From contig JANQLV010000014.1 in assembly GCA_028280415.1 (NCBI GenBank), positions 104,050-168,049 of the forward strand: a DNA stretch of 64,000 nucleotides, in the 5' to 3' direction. Source of the stretch: Saprospiraceae bacterium (GTDB taxonomy: Bacteria; Bacteroidota; Bacteroidia; Chitinophagales; Saprospiraceae). Positions 20,901-28,404 of the stretch are shown here, in pieces (position 1 is the stretch's first letter; the number at the start of each line of letters is the position of its first letter). Below the pieces are notes generated by a model. The model did not search any database, had not been told where the DNA came from, and saw nothing but the letters and a program-made list of their open reading frames with translations. Both the position numbers and the translations under genes were made by a program.

Positions 20901-21773
20901 ATTTGTAATCCTCAATCCATTTTCAGCTCCAATTTTTACATAATAATAATTGAGGTTCGAATAAAAGTTTTTCGGGCGATTATAAACTTCATTAAAACTG
21001 TCATAAAACCATTTGTCAGGACCTTCTGCATAGAAAAGGATATAATCAGAATCGTTAAATTGACCATCTTCACCGCCCACAATTTGTATAGGCAACTCCT
21101 TTACATCATCATATCGCTCTGTATCAATCAACTCTGGTAAAATACCTCCACCTATACCCAGTATTCGGATTTTATCGGGATTAATGTTATCAATGTCGAT
21201 ACCTGCACGTTTTAATGAATCGTATGTGATTTTATGAACACCGGATTCTGCAACGCCAAATTTGTATATACTACCATTGGACAATTCGGAGTTATAAGTG
21301 TAGTCCGTTCTGGCCTGGCCATTAGCGGTTGCTTCGAAATCCAGTCTTATTTCAAAAGAAGTAAGCCTTTCGAAATTACCGGAACCAGCTGTTCGGATGG
21401 GAATCAGGCTATAATAAATGTAGTAATTGCCCCGATCATTGAGTACCTTGGTATTGACAATTATGTTTTCGGAAAGGTATTGATCATCGGCCGTTGTTTT
21501 TTTATCAAAGGTTTCATATTCCGCATCAATTAATCTGGCCCTGGCTTTACCATAAGAGGAAATGGGCGTACGTCCGGAATAAATGGGTAAAGAAGGGTGC
21601 ACATCGCTAAAAGTAGCGCTTTCAAAATTCCAGATTTCGGTAGGGAAATTTCCCGTAGGATTATGAATAATGGGGGATTCATCCCAATTAAGACTTGCCT
21701 TAATATTAATAGTCTGAGCAAAACCAAAAGAGAAAATGGCAGAGAAGACAATAAGTAATAAAAAGTTTTTCAT
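17943..21773 (-). CDS. porU: T9SS signal peptidase / sortase PorU
   Basis: PorU is the C25 (gingipain-family) cysteine endopeptidase at the cell surface that removes the C-terminal signal of T9SS cargo and attaches the cargo to lipopolysaccharide. The 1276-residue protein has signal peptide MKNFLLLIVFSAIFSFGFAQ, an N-terminal beta-rich domain (about 21-520), the C25 domain (about 540-905) and beta domains after it. The catalytic pair is visible: His780 in YMGHGGSRGW and Cys814 in VTATCSFTG, 34 residues apart as in known PorU. The end (NYPNPFTTSTNF to KLVILK) is itself a T9SS-type C-terminal domain, which PorU is known to retain. It is transcribed toward porV. Confidence 0.95.
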   Translation of the reverse strand: MKNFLLLIVFSAIFSFGFAQTINIKASLNWDESPIIHNPTGNFPTEIWNFESATFSDVHPSLPIYSGRTPISSYGKARARLIDAEYETFDKKTTADDQYLSENIIVNTKVLNDRGNYYIYYSLIPIRTAGSGNFERLTSFEIRLDFEATANGQARTDYTYNSELSNGSIYKFGVAESGVHKITYDSLKRAGIDIDNINPDKIRILGIGGGILPELIDTERYDDVKELPIQIVGGEDGQFNDSDYILFYAEGPDKWFYDSFNEVYNRPKNFYSNLNYYYVKIGAENGLRITNQPSVSGTAYTSTEHDWYTRFEEDRFNLLNEANGAQGSGRDWYGDPFNPTRERSYDFSIPNLASSASANLKVAFAGRGKTTNSFQVEALGQQFSKTINGVNWTNVESLYARIAIIDEPINLNNNNFTVTIKYPSVGDGTNIGWLDYIQVNTRANNSMSGDQFMFRDQNTMNHSSSTFQLSNVSGNTVVWDITDPLHPIIQDHSNNGTNLSFGTNTQDILKEFVAFNPNANFPSPIVGEQIENQNIHGIDDVHMAIIYHKDFAEAAQKLAEHRRAHSNLDIELVDIDQVFNEFACARRDMTAIRDFVKMLYDRNPDKFKYLLLFGDGSFDFKNVTGLGKNFVPPFETRNSLDPIRAFPSDDFFGLLTEGEGAELIGALDIAVGRIPVRTALEADIVVNKIIAYDTNPEHLGDWRNRVTFVADDEDNSIHVTQADGISENLRLRERVFNVNKIFFDAYQQISTSGGERFPKATEAIDRDIFKGTMIVNYMGHGGSRGWAQERVLTNSDIEDWNNTTSFPLFVTATCSFTGYDEPSITSAGEQVFLKDNSGAIALYTTTRAVYSSANRRLTTAVFDSIFQSPGQEVKSIGEILRISKNSNSADTLQTNSRKFALIGDPSMQLAIPTYNIATTKINGADIDINFMDTIRALQRVTIEGVVTDFNGNIINDFNGTVQPTIYDKVINVSTLGQDPGSFPIKNFNLQQNIIFRGNASVTNGKFSFTFVVPKDINYELGLGRISYYAHDGENMDARGYFDRFVIGSTDPNAINDDQGPLVEVFMNNESFAPGGITSPNPTLLVKLSDDNGINVVGNSIGHDLTGVLNENTQETYILNDFYESELDDYTKGEVRFPLFNLEPGLYTIKVKAWDVANNSGEGFTEFIVASDEDIALDYVLNYPNPFTTSTNFQFEHNIKDQGLDVQIQIFTISGRIVKTISERLFTDGGRISGIHWDGTDDYGGRLAKGVYLYKVKVRSDDLKTSESDFEKLVILK

Positions 21774-21974
21774 AATTGCAGGATAGTTAAGAGATTTTGT
21801 ATATCAAATTACAAAAGAACACAACAATTTTGGTGTTTTTTAGTTCGTTTAGTAATTTGTTATTGAAACGTTAAGATACTTTAACTATTGCGCCTAAATT
21901 GGCAAGCCTTAGACTTTTTGTACAATTTGATATATTCAAGACAATACTGATTGTTGACCAAAAATATTGATTAA

Positions 21975-22985
21975 ATGAAGAGAGGTGTCCTATTTATTTT
22001 GTTTTTAGTAGTTAGCTTGTTATCGGTGCGGGCACAAGATCCCATATTTAGTCAGTTTTATGCGGCTCCCTTGCAGATCAACCCGGCGTTTACCGGGAAT
22101 ACTTACGCGCCACATATATCTTTAAATTATAGAAATCAGTGGCCTGCCTGGGCAAATGGAACGAGTGCTTATGTTACTTATGCGGCCTATTATGATCAGT
22201 TTTCCAAATCCTTGAATAGCGGGTTCGGGCTTTCCATTCTTACGGATGATGCCGGAGGTGGATTGATCACTACGAATAAAATTAGTGGTTATTTTTCCTA
22301 TCGTTTACAGGTGGTGGATGAATTTTATTTAAAATTTGGAGTTGAAGCCAGTGCAGTACAGGCCCGTTATGGCTGGGATAAATTTCAGTTCTTAGATCAG
22401 ATAGATGAAAGATTCGGTTTTATATCTCCGGGAGGAACGCCTTTTCCAACCGAAGAAGTCCAGCCGGATGACCTGAATACGACCTATTTTGATGTTTCCG
22501 CAGGGCTTTTGGCTTATAATGAGATTTTCTATGCCGGTTTTTCATTAAAGCATTTGAATACTCCCAATGAGACATTGCTAAACATTAATGATAATATTAA
22601 TACGGGCCTTCCAATGCGGGTTTCTCTACATGGTGGTTTAGAGTTAAAAATTCGTGAAGGCAATAATCGCCGCGCTGCTTCGTTTATATCCCCGAACCTA
22701 ATGTATGTTCAGCAAGGTGATTTTGGACAAGTGAATGCCGGAGCCTTGGCTAATTGGGATGCAATATTCGGAGGTCTGTGGTATCGACATGCTTTTACTA
22801 ATCCGGATGCAATTATTACAGTAATAGGTGTACAAAAAGGGGTTATGAAAATCGGCTATAGTTACGATATTACGGTAGGAAGTTTGGCCGGTCAAACGAA
22901 TGGTAGTCACGAAGTATCTTTGATTCTGAATTTCGACCGAGGAAAGAGAATTGATTACAACGATTGCTTTCAGCTCCTGAGGTAG
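21975..22985 (+). CDS. PorP/SprF family outer-membrane protein
   Basis: PorP/SprF proteins are outer-membrane barrels of the T9SS; PorP serves the core machine and SprF-type paralogues serve export of large adhesins. The 336-residue product has signal peptide MKRGVLFILFLVVSLLSVRAQ and the family opening DPIFSQFYAAPLQINPAFTGN. Amphipathic strands run to the end (GSHEVSLILNFD). Because a SprB-like adhesin is encoded at 51.7 kb, and most genomes hold several PorP/SprF copies, I cannot decide between PorP and SprF. It is divergent from porU, with gldJ following on the same strand. Confidence 0.9.
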   Translation: MKRGVLFILFLVVSLLSVRAQDPIFSQFYAAPLQINPAFTGNTYAPHISLNYRNQWPAWANGTSAYVTYAAYYDQFSKSLNSGFGLSILTDDAGGGLITTNKISGYFSYRLQVVDEFYLKFGVEASAVQARYGWDKFQFLDQIDERFGFISPGGTPFPTEEVQPDDLNTTYFDVSAGLLAYNEIFYAGFSLKHLNTPNETLLNINDNINTGLPMRVSLHGGLELKIREGNNRRAASFISPNLMYVQQGDFGQVNAGALANWDAIFGGLWYRHAFTNPDAIITVIGVQKGVMKIGYSYDITVGSLAGQTNGSHEVSLILNFDRGKRIDYNDCFQLLR

Positions 22986-23090
22986 TTAATTTATTTGTAA
23001 AATTACTTGAGAACCCACCATAAAAAGGCATTGATTTTGTATCAAATGAAATATTAAGCTTTTTAATAGCTCGAATTTTCATTTTTTCAA

Positions 23091-23098
23091 TATATTTG
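23091..23098 (+). promoter_or_regulatory. -7 element of gldJ promoter
   Basis: TATATTTG matches the Bacteroidota -7 consensus exactly and lies 33 bases before the ATG at 23132. The -33 half is not recognisable. Confidence 0.5.
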
Positions 23099-23131
23099 TT
23101 GGTCATTTTTAATAGAAAATTATTTAAAACA

Positions 23132-24631
23132 ATGAAAAGACTGTTGAAGTTAGGATTTCTTCTCGTCCTAGGTGCCCTGATTTTTAGTTCTTGCGGAAAG
23201 AAGGAACGCTCCGCCACAACCGGTTGGAAATATAACGACCAAAAATGGGGAGGTTTCGAAAAAAGAGATTATGAAGGCCAGGCTACCGGACCCAATCTTG
23301 TACTTATCGAAGGAGGTACTTTTACAATGGGGATAACTGACCAAGATGTGATATTTGAATGGAATGCAATCCCTCGCCGTGTTACTGTTTCTTCTTTTTA
23401 TATGGATGAAACAGAAGTTTCAAACATCGATTACAAAGAATATTTATACTGGATTAAACGCGTTTTTAACGAGTCTTATCCTGAAGTATATTTGAGTGCT
23501 TTACCCGATACCCTGGTTTGGCGTGAAGAACTATCTTTCAATGAGCCGTTTGTAGAGACTTATCTGAGACATCCTTCTTATGATAATTATCCGGTAGTTG
23601 GAGTAAACTGGGTACAAGCTAATGAATATTGTAAGTGGAGAACGGATCGTGTGAATGAGATGATCCTCATCGAAAGAGGTATTCTCAACCCTAATCCGGA
23701 GCAAAAAGATGAAGATAACTTCAATACGGAATCCTATCTGGTTGGACAATATCAGGGGGATGTTCGTAAGAATATGAAAGATCTTAGAACCGGCGGTGAG
23801 CGACCTGTTCAATTCGAAGATGGTGTTCTATTACCTTCTTATCGACTTCCTACCGAAGCAGAATGGGAATACGCAGCTCTGGCTTTAGTCGGAAATCAGG
23901 CTACGGCTAAAGATGAAAGAATTACAGATCGAAGATTGTATCCCTGGAACGGAAATACCGTAAGATTTCAGCAGCGAAATAAATATCAGGGACAAATCCT
24001 TGCTAACTTCAAGAGAGGCCGCGGAGACTATATGGGGATGGCCGGTAAGTTAAATGATAATGCACATATTCCTTCTCCGGTTCGTGAATATATTCCGAAT
24101 GATTTTGGTCTTTACCACATGGCCGGTAATGTAAACGAATGGACTATGGATCTTTATCGTCCTTTAACCAGTAGTACATTACGAGATGTAGATGATCAGG
24201 ATTTGAACCCATTCCGGGGTAATAAATTCCAGACTAAAATTTTGGATGAAAACGGAGCGCCTGTAGAAAAGGATAGTCTTGGTCGAATTCGATACAAATA
24301 CATCGAAGATGACGAAGCTGCTACTCGTGAGAATTATAAGCGAGGTATGGTGTACAACTATCTGGACGGTGATGATGAGTCTTCCGTAATTTATGATTAT
24401 GGAAAACACACCTTGATCAGTGATAAATCCAGAGTAATCAAAGGAGGATCCTGGGCAGATCGCGCATGGTGGCTGTCTCCGGGAGCTAGAAGATTCAAAG
24501 AAGAAGATAAAGCTGACCGAACGATTGGATTCCGTTGCGCCATGACCCGTACCGGAGGACCAACTGGAAATGAAGACACGGGAGGAAATAGCTTCAAAGT
24601 CAAGCGCAAAAAAGTTAAGCGTAAGTATTAA
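23132..24631 (+). CDS. gldJ: gliding motility / T9SS lipoprotein GldJ
   Basis: GldJ is an outer-membrane lipoprotein needed for gliding and T9SS function in flavobacteria, with a formylglycine-generating-enzyme (SUMF1) fold. The start at ATG 23132 gives MKRLLKLGFLLVLGALIFSSC, a lipoprotein signal with Cys21 as lipid anchor; earlier in-frame codons precede the promoter. The SUMF1 fold is marked by IEGGTFTMG, RLPTEAEWEYAA, MAGNVNEWTMD and VIKGGSWADRAWW near the end. The 499-residue length is close to that of GldJ (about 560) and well above simple FGE enzymes. The C-terminal tail is very basic (KVKRKKVKRKY). In flavobacteria gldJ is linked to porU/porV and murF, as here. Confidence 0.92.
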   Translation: MKRLLKLGFLLVLGALIFSSCGKKERSATTGWKYNDQKWGGFEKRDYEGQATGPNLVLIEGGTFTMGITDQDVIFEWNAIPRRVTVSSFYMDETEVSNIDYKEYLYWIKRVFNESYPEVYLSALPDTLVWREELSFNEPFVETYLRHPSYDNYPVVGVNWVQANEYCKWRTDRVNEMILIERGILNPNPEQKDEDNFNTESYLVGQYQGDVRKNMKDLRTGGERPVQFEDGVLLPSYRLPTEAEWEYAALALVGNQATAKDERITDRRLYPWNGNTVRFQQRNKYQGQILANFKRGRGDYMGMAGKLNDNAHIPSPVREYIPNDFGLYHMAGNVNEWTMDLYRPLTSSTLRDVDDQDLNPFRGNKFQTKILDENGAPVEKDSLGRIRYKYIEDDEAATRENYKRGMVYNYLDGDDESSVIYDYGKHTLISDKSRVIKGGSWADRAWWLSPGARRFKEEDKADRTIGFRCAMTRTGGPTGNEDTGGNSFKVKRKKVKRKY

Positions 24632-24659
24632 TTAATTAACACACAAGCTTACTTGAAAA

Positions 24660-24693
24660 AGTCTCTGAACCAAGCCGTTCAGAGACTTTTTTT
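24660..24693 (+). terminator. intrinsic terminator after gldJ
   Basis: AGTCTCTGAAC pairs perfectly with GTTCAGAGACT over 11 base pairs around a six-base loop and runs into seven T residues. Confidence 0.95.
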
Positions 24694-24775
24694 GTTGCGT
24701 TTTCCGATAAATGGCCGTATAGAGTTTTGAACCCAGTACCGAATTTGAAGTATTTTAACTTTAAAGATATAAAGC

Positions 24776-25432
24776 ATGAAAAACTTTTTACGCTGTTTAT
24801 GTCCCTTACTATTGGGAATAATTATATTTTTTAGTTGTGGAAAAGAGCGTTTTACAGAATGCACAGAAAGCGATTGCCTGATTTTCAAGGGAAAGGTAGT
24901 CGAGATGGATAATGAAGCACTGGAAAATACTGATATTACCCTGGTACATACGGAGTCTTTTCTGGAAGACAGAGAAGTAATCGTCCGGACTCGAACCGAT
25001 GGAAGCGGCCATTTCAGAATTTCCCTTGACAGCGATCCCTACCAAAACGGGGAAGGTTATTTTGATCTTAAAGCATCTAAATCGGGATACATTGAAAAAT
25101 CGATAACCATCCAGGATGTTGATACCATGAGACTTGATATCCCGGTTTCTGTGAATATTGATTTGGCGCCGGAAGGATTTGTGGAATTAGAGTTCGAGAC
25201 AGGGGCTGATATAAGAGATTTGGAATACAATCTGGAAGTAGAATATATAAATACATTTTTCACTTTAGATGAATCGGCTAATCCAGACACCCTTTATACT
25301 TATCGCGTACAGGCAGATCGCTTTGTAAAGGTATATTACACTTACAAAAAAGATGCTCAGACAATCAATAAATCGGATTCTGTTTTTGTAGATCGAGGCT
25401 TGACCCAACGGCTTAAAATTGAGATTGATTAG
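24776..25432 (+). CDS. predicted lipoprotein with carboxypeptidase-regulatory-like domain
   Basis: A 218-residue exported protein of unknown function. The N terminus MKNFLRCLCPLLLGIIIFFSC has a lipobox with Cys21, followed by GKERFTEC. Residues about 35-120 look like a carboxypeptidase-regulatory-like beta-sandwich (FKGKVVEMDNEALENTDI, then TDGSGHFRISL), and a second beta domain follows. Such proteins are common surface lipoproteins in Bacteroidota. It lies after the gldJ terminator, so linkage with gldJ is not certain. A near-consensus -7 (TAACTTTA, 24756-24763) precedes it. Confidence 0.72.
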   Translation: MKNFLRCLCPLLLGIIIFFSCGKERFTECTESDCLIFKGKVVEMDNEALENTDITLVHTESFLEDREVIVRTRTDGSGHFRISLDSDPYQNGEGYFDLKASKSGYIEKSITIQDVDTMRLDIPVSVNIDLAPEGFVELEFETGADIRDLEYNLEVEYINTFFTLDESANPDTLYTYRVQADRFVKVYYTYKKDAQTINKSDSVFVDRGLTQRLKIEID

Positions 25433-25450
25433 GAAAAATAGGTATATTTG
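25419..25450 (+). promoter_or_regulatory. murF promoter
   Basis: TTG at 25419-25421 and TATATTTG at 25443-25450 are spaced by 21 bases, a good match to the Bacteroidota -33/-7 promoter. It overlaps the end of the preceding lipoprotein gene and lies 49 bases before the ATG chosen for murF. Confidence 0.6.
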
Positions 25451-25499
25451 GCGCAAAGCAATACAGCCTTTTTTAAGAACGAATGATATCGAAATTTTA

Positions 25500-26813
25500 A
25501 TGACTTTGATGAACGATTTATACCAACTCTTTAAAGCTTCTACAGGCATCTCAACAGATAGCAGAAAAATCAAAAAGGGGAATCTTTTCTTTGCATTGAA
25601 AGGACCTAATTTTGACGGTAATCAGTTTGCCTTACAATGCCTGGAAAAAGGTGCTTCTTATGCAGTTGTAGATGATCAAAATCTGGAAAAACACGAAGGT
25701 CTGATCTTCGTTGATGATGTATTGAAAACCTTGCAGAACCTGGCAACTTTCCATCGCCGGCAATTTAAAATACCGATCATAGCTATTACTGGAAGTAATG
25801 GCAAGACTACAACTAAAGAATTAATTTCGGGAATACTCGGTTTACACTATCAGACTCATTTTACAAAAGGGAATTTTAATAATCATTTGGGCGTACCTCT
25901 TACCTTATTAGAAATTGAAGAAGGTACAGAAATGGCCGTGATTGAAATGGGGGCTAATCATCAGGGCGAGATTGCCAGGCTATGTGAGATTGCAGAACCA
26001 ACTCATGGAGTAATTACAAATATCGGGAAAGCACATTTAGAGGGCTTTGGAGGAATTGAAGGCGTAAAGCGAGGGAAGTCCGAATTGTATCGATACCTGG
26101 CTGCACACAATGGCGTCGCTTTTGTTAATTTGGATGAAAAATTCCTGGATGATCTTTCTAACACGGTTAATCGTAAGGTCTTGTATCTCCAGAGTGCGCA
26201 CCCCGATTCGACTGCTTCTCATTTGGAAACCAAATTATTAGAGGTAGAACCTAATATAAAAGTAGCTTTTTGGGATGATGAGCGAACTAAACTGGTGGAA
26301 GCAAAAAGTCATTTACCCGGAATTTATAATTTTAATAATATTCAGACAGCAGTTTCAATTGGCAGATATTTCGAAGTACCGGCGTTTAAGATCAAAAAGG
26401 CAATTGAAACCTATTATCCCCAAAACAATCGCTCGCAGATATTGAAGTATGCTGGCAATACTTTTATTCTGGATGCATATAATGCAAACCCTACCAGTAT
26501 GCGTAATGCTTTGGAACATCTCGCCAAAAGATCTGCTGAAAAAAAAATAGCGATTATCGGAGATATGCTGGAACTGGGAGAGTATTCTGTACAAGAACAT
26601 CAAAGTATTCTTGATGATGCTGGAGCAAAAGCTTTTGATTATTTGATTATAGTAGGAGAGGAGTTTGGAAAAACGGAGAAAGGTAAAATACCATGTCTGC
26701 ATTTTATGGATATAAAAGCACTTAAAGACTGGTTCTGGAAGCAGAAGTTTGAAAATTATCTAATTTTACTAAAAGGCTCCAGAGGGATTAGTCTGGAAAA
26801 GCTACTGGATTAG
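25500..26813 (+). CDS. murF: UDP-MurNAc-tripeptide--D-Ala-D-Ala ligase (MurF)
   Basis: MurF adds D-Ala-D-Ala to the UDP-MurNAc tripeptide in the cytoplasm, completing the peptidoglycan precursor stem. The Mur ligase layout is clear: N-terminal domain with STDSRKIKKGNLFFALKG, ATP-binding loop ITGSNGKTTTKEL, a central EMGANHQGEIARL segment, and the C-terminal domain with LDAYNANPTSMRNAL and IIGDMLELGEYS. I start at ATG 25500 (437 residues) because a promoter lies just upstream and the extra N-terminal residues from 25419 would overlap it. ATG 25509 is also possible. It follows the T9SS island, as in flavobacteria. Confidence 0.93.
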   Translation: MTLMNDLYQLFKASTGISTDSRKIKKGNLFFALKGPNFDGNQFALQCLEKGASYAVVDDQNLEKHEGLIFVDDVLKTLQNLATFHRRQFKIPIIAITGSNGKTTTKELISGILGLHYQTHFTKGNFNNHLGVPLTLLEIEEGTEMAVIEMGANHQGEIARLCEIAEPTHGVITNIGKAHLEGFGGIEGVKRGKSELYRYLAAHNGVAFVNLDEKFLDDLSNTVNRKVLYLQSAHPDSTASHLETKLLEVEPNIKVAFWDDERTKLVEAKSHLPGIYNFNNIQTAVSIGRYFEVPAFKIKKAIETYYPQNNRSQILKYAGNTFILDAYNANPTSMRNALEHLAKRSAEKKIAIIGDMLELGEYSVQEHQSILDDAGAKAFDYLIIVGEEFGKTEKGKIPCLHFMDIKALKDWFWKQKFENYLILLKGSRGISLEKLLD

Positions 26814-26846
26814 TCGAAGCTTTCCTTTTAACAAGTAGTAGCAGTT

Positions 26847-27953
26847 TTAGCTAAACCGCTTGTAGGCATTGAGTAATCGATCCGGATACTCACCATTGGA
26901 AGCCAGTTGATAATCTTCATAAGTGCAGGGTAGTAATTGATGCCTTTGATTCCTTGTTTCTGTTTCTACCGGAATCTGCATCCACCATCGCCCGCTTTTA
27001 CTGCTTTTCCAGAAGGTATTTGGATGCACCTGATTTTTTGCAGTTACGATATATTCAGTCAAGCCTTGCATCGTAGCAGGAAAATCTCCTAACCGGTTAT
27101 AAAAGCCATCCAAAAAATACCAGATCAATTGCGATACGATCTGTACAGTTTGTCGATCTCGATCCTTCTCGCAACGCAAGCCATAAAAGCCGATGGAGGT
27201 GAGTTTATCGCTGATCCCGGCATATCTGCTAAGACGGCAGGCATCTTCGGAGAAAAGCCCGCTTGGTGTAGCGGCCTGTACTCCAGGCGCTTCGGATTGT
27301 TTTAAAGCTGCCAGGTTAAAACAAAGCATATCAGCATCGCGAATAACCGGTTCTACAGACTCAAAAGCATCTCTGAGCTTGCCCAGACGAATGTAGTCAA
27401 AATAGTTTTCATCCATCATTTTTAGCAAATCGTCAGATGTAAAATGGCTTTGAAATCCCACGACTCCCAAATTAAATAAATTTGACCGATCCGATTTAAG
27501 AATATTATTGAGATAATAGCTATCCTCATTGCCCGGTGAGGATTGGTAGCTAATCCTTTCATCAATACAAACCAGGTTGGTCGATCTTTTTAGAGTATTA
27601 TAAGCCTGAAACTGGGCATATGATTGTTGACAGTTATTACCGATAATAATGGGAAGGATATTTCCCTGTAATAATTCCTTTACGAGCGGGATAATAAAAG
27701 AACTATCTTCATTACGAATATTGCCGAGGTCTGCCACTCTGATAGCATCAAAGGGGTAATCCAGGGTGTAGAGATTTTTCCTGACTTCATCAGCTTCTCT
27801 GGCCGATAGTCCAATTATTGCAACATCAGTTTTTTTCAAATCGGGGACTTCTTCCAAATAGATCGCAATATTTCTTCCGAATTGATCTTTTGACAAAGTC
27901 TTGACAGTCTCGTTTCTTCCGGAAAATACCGGACTCAGCCAGTTTTCGAGCAT
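26847..27953 (-). CDS. arginase/agmatinase-family protein with degenerate active site
   Basis: A 368-residue protein with the ureohydrolase fold pattern but without its metal-binding motifs. The expected GGDHS is GNNCQ (105-109), the expected DAHxD is DERIS (131-135), and the SxDxDxxDPxxAPG motif is NLAALKQSEAPG (213-224); only Asp131 and the APG end survive. The following TPSGL resembles the family's TPVPGGL. Automated annotation would probably call it formimidoylglutamase or arginase, yet a two-manganese centre cannot form. It may bind a ligand or partner. The start is ATG 27953 (MLENWLSP); a TTG at 27974 lies inside the promoter. It converges with murF. Confidence 0.78.
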   Translation of the reverse strand: MLENWLSPVFSGRNETVKTLSKDQFGRNIAIYLEEVPDLKKTDVAIIGLSAREADEVRKNLYTLDYPFDAIRVADLGNIRNEDSSFIIPLVKELLQGNILPIIIGNNCQQSYAQFQAYNTLKRSTNLVCIDERISYQSSPGNEDSYYLNNILKSDRSNLFNLGVVGFQSHFTSDDLLKMMDENYFDYIRLGKLRDAFESVEPVIRDADMLCFNLAALKQSEAPGVQAATPSGLFSEDACRLSRYAGISDKLTSIGFYGLRCEKDRDRQTVQIVSQLIWYFLDGFYNRLGDFPATMQGLTEYIVTAKNQVHPNTFWKSSKSGRWWMQIPVETETRNQRHQLLPCTYEDYQLASNGEYPDRLLNAYKRFS

Positions 27954-27971
27954 AGTTATTAAAAATTTACG

Positions 27972-28001
27972 CAAATGTAGTGATTATTAAGAATCGTGCA
28001 A
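27972..28001 (-). promoter_or_regulatory. promoter of the arginase-like gene
   Basis: On the minus strand TTG (28001-27999), a 19-base spacer and TACATTTG (27979-27972) match the Bacteroidota promoter exactly. The predicted leader before ATG 27953 is under 20 bases. Confidence 0.65.
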
Positions 28002-28404
28002 CATAAAATAGCATTGTATCGTAACAGCATTGAGGATAGTCAAAACGTTATCCTTTCGATATTTTCGTATTATATAAATGCGGAATGTATAAATGAGGAG
28101 CAGAGAATCGATATAATGATCAGTGACTCCAGAGATAAGCTATGGTATTAGATATTAATATAATGTTTATTGAACAGAAAATGAACGACATAACAGACTC
28201 TATTTCGATAAAATGTTGAAAATCAATAATGTGTATTTATTTCATATTTTTAAAAAAATAGATATGTCTAAAATGTACAGATAAAAAAATACTAAAATAT
28301 TTGTGACAATAGAAAAAAACAATACTTTTGTAGTTCAGAGTAACAGATATTTTATTTTTATAAAGTAAGCCACCTGTTTTTTTAATCATCAAAGTAAAAA
28401 CCCT
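28002..28404. other. upstream region of the OmpA-family gene
   Basis: AT-rich, no gene seen. It holds the OmpA-family promoter at 28300-28330; the remainder shows no strong hairpin. Confidence 0.45.
28300..28330 (+). promoter_or_regulatory. consensus promoter of the OmpA-family gene
   Basis: TTTG (28300-28303), exactly 19 bases, then TACTTTTG (28323-28330): the best full match to the Bacteroidota housekeeping promoter in the window. It implies a leader of about 65-70 bases, and strong expression as expected for a major outer-membrane protein. Confidence 0.8.

Noticed and set aside
26847..27953. Calling this gene a functional formimidoylglutamase
   Set aside because: The metal-binding His and Asp residues of the family are absent.
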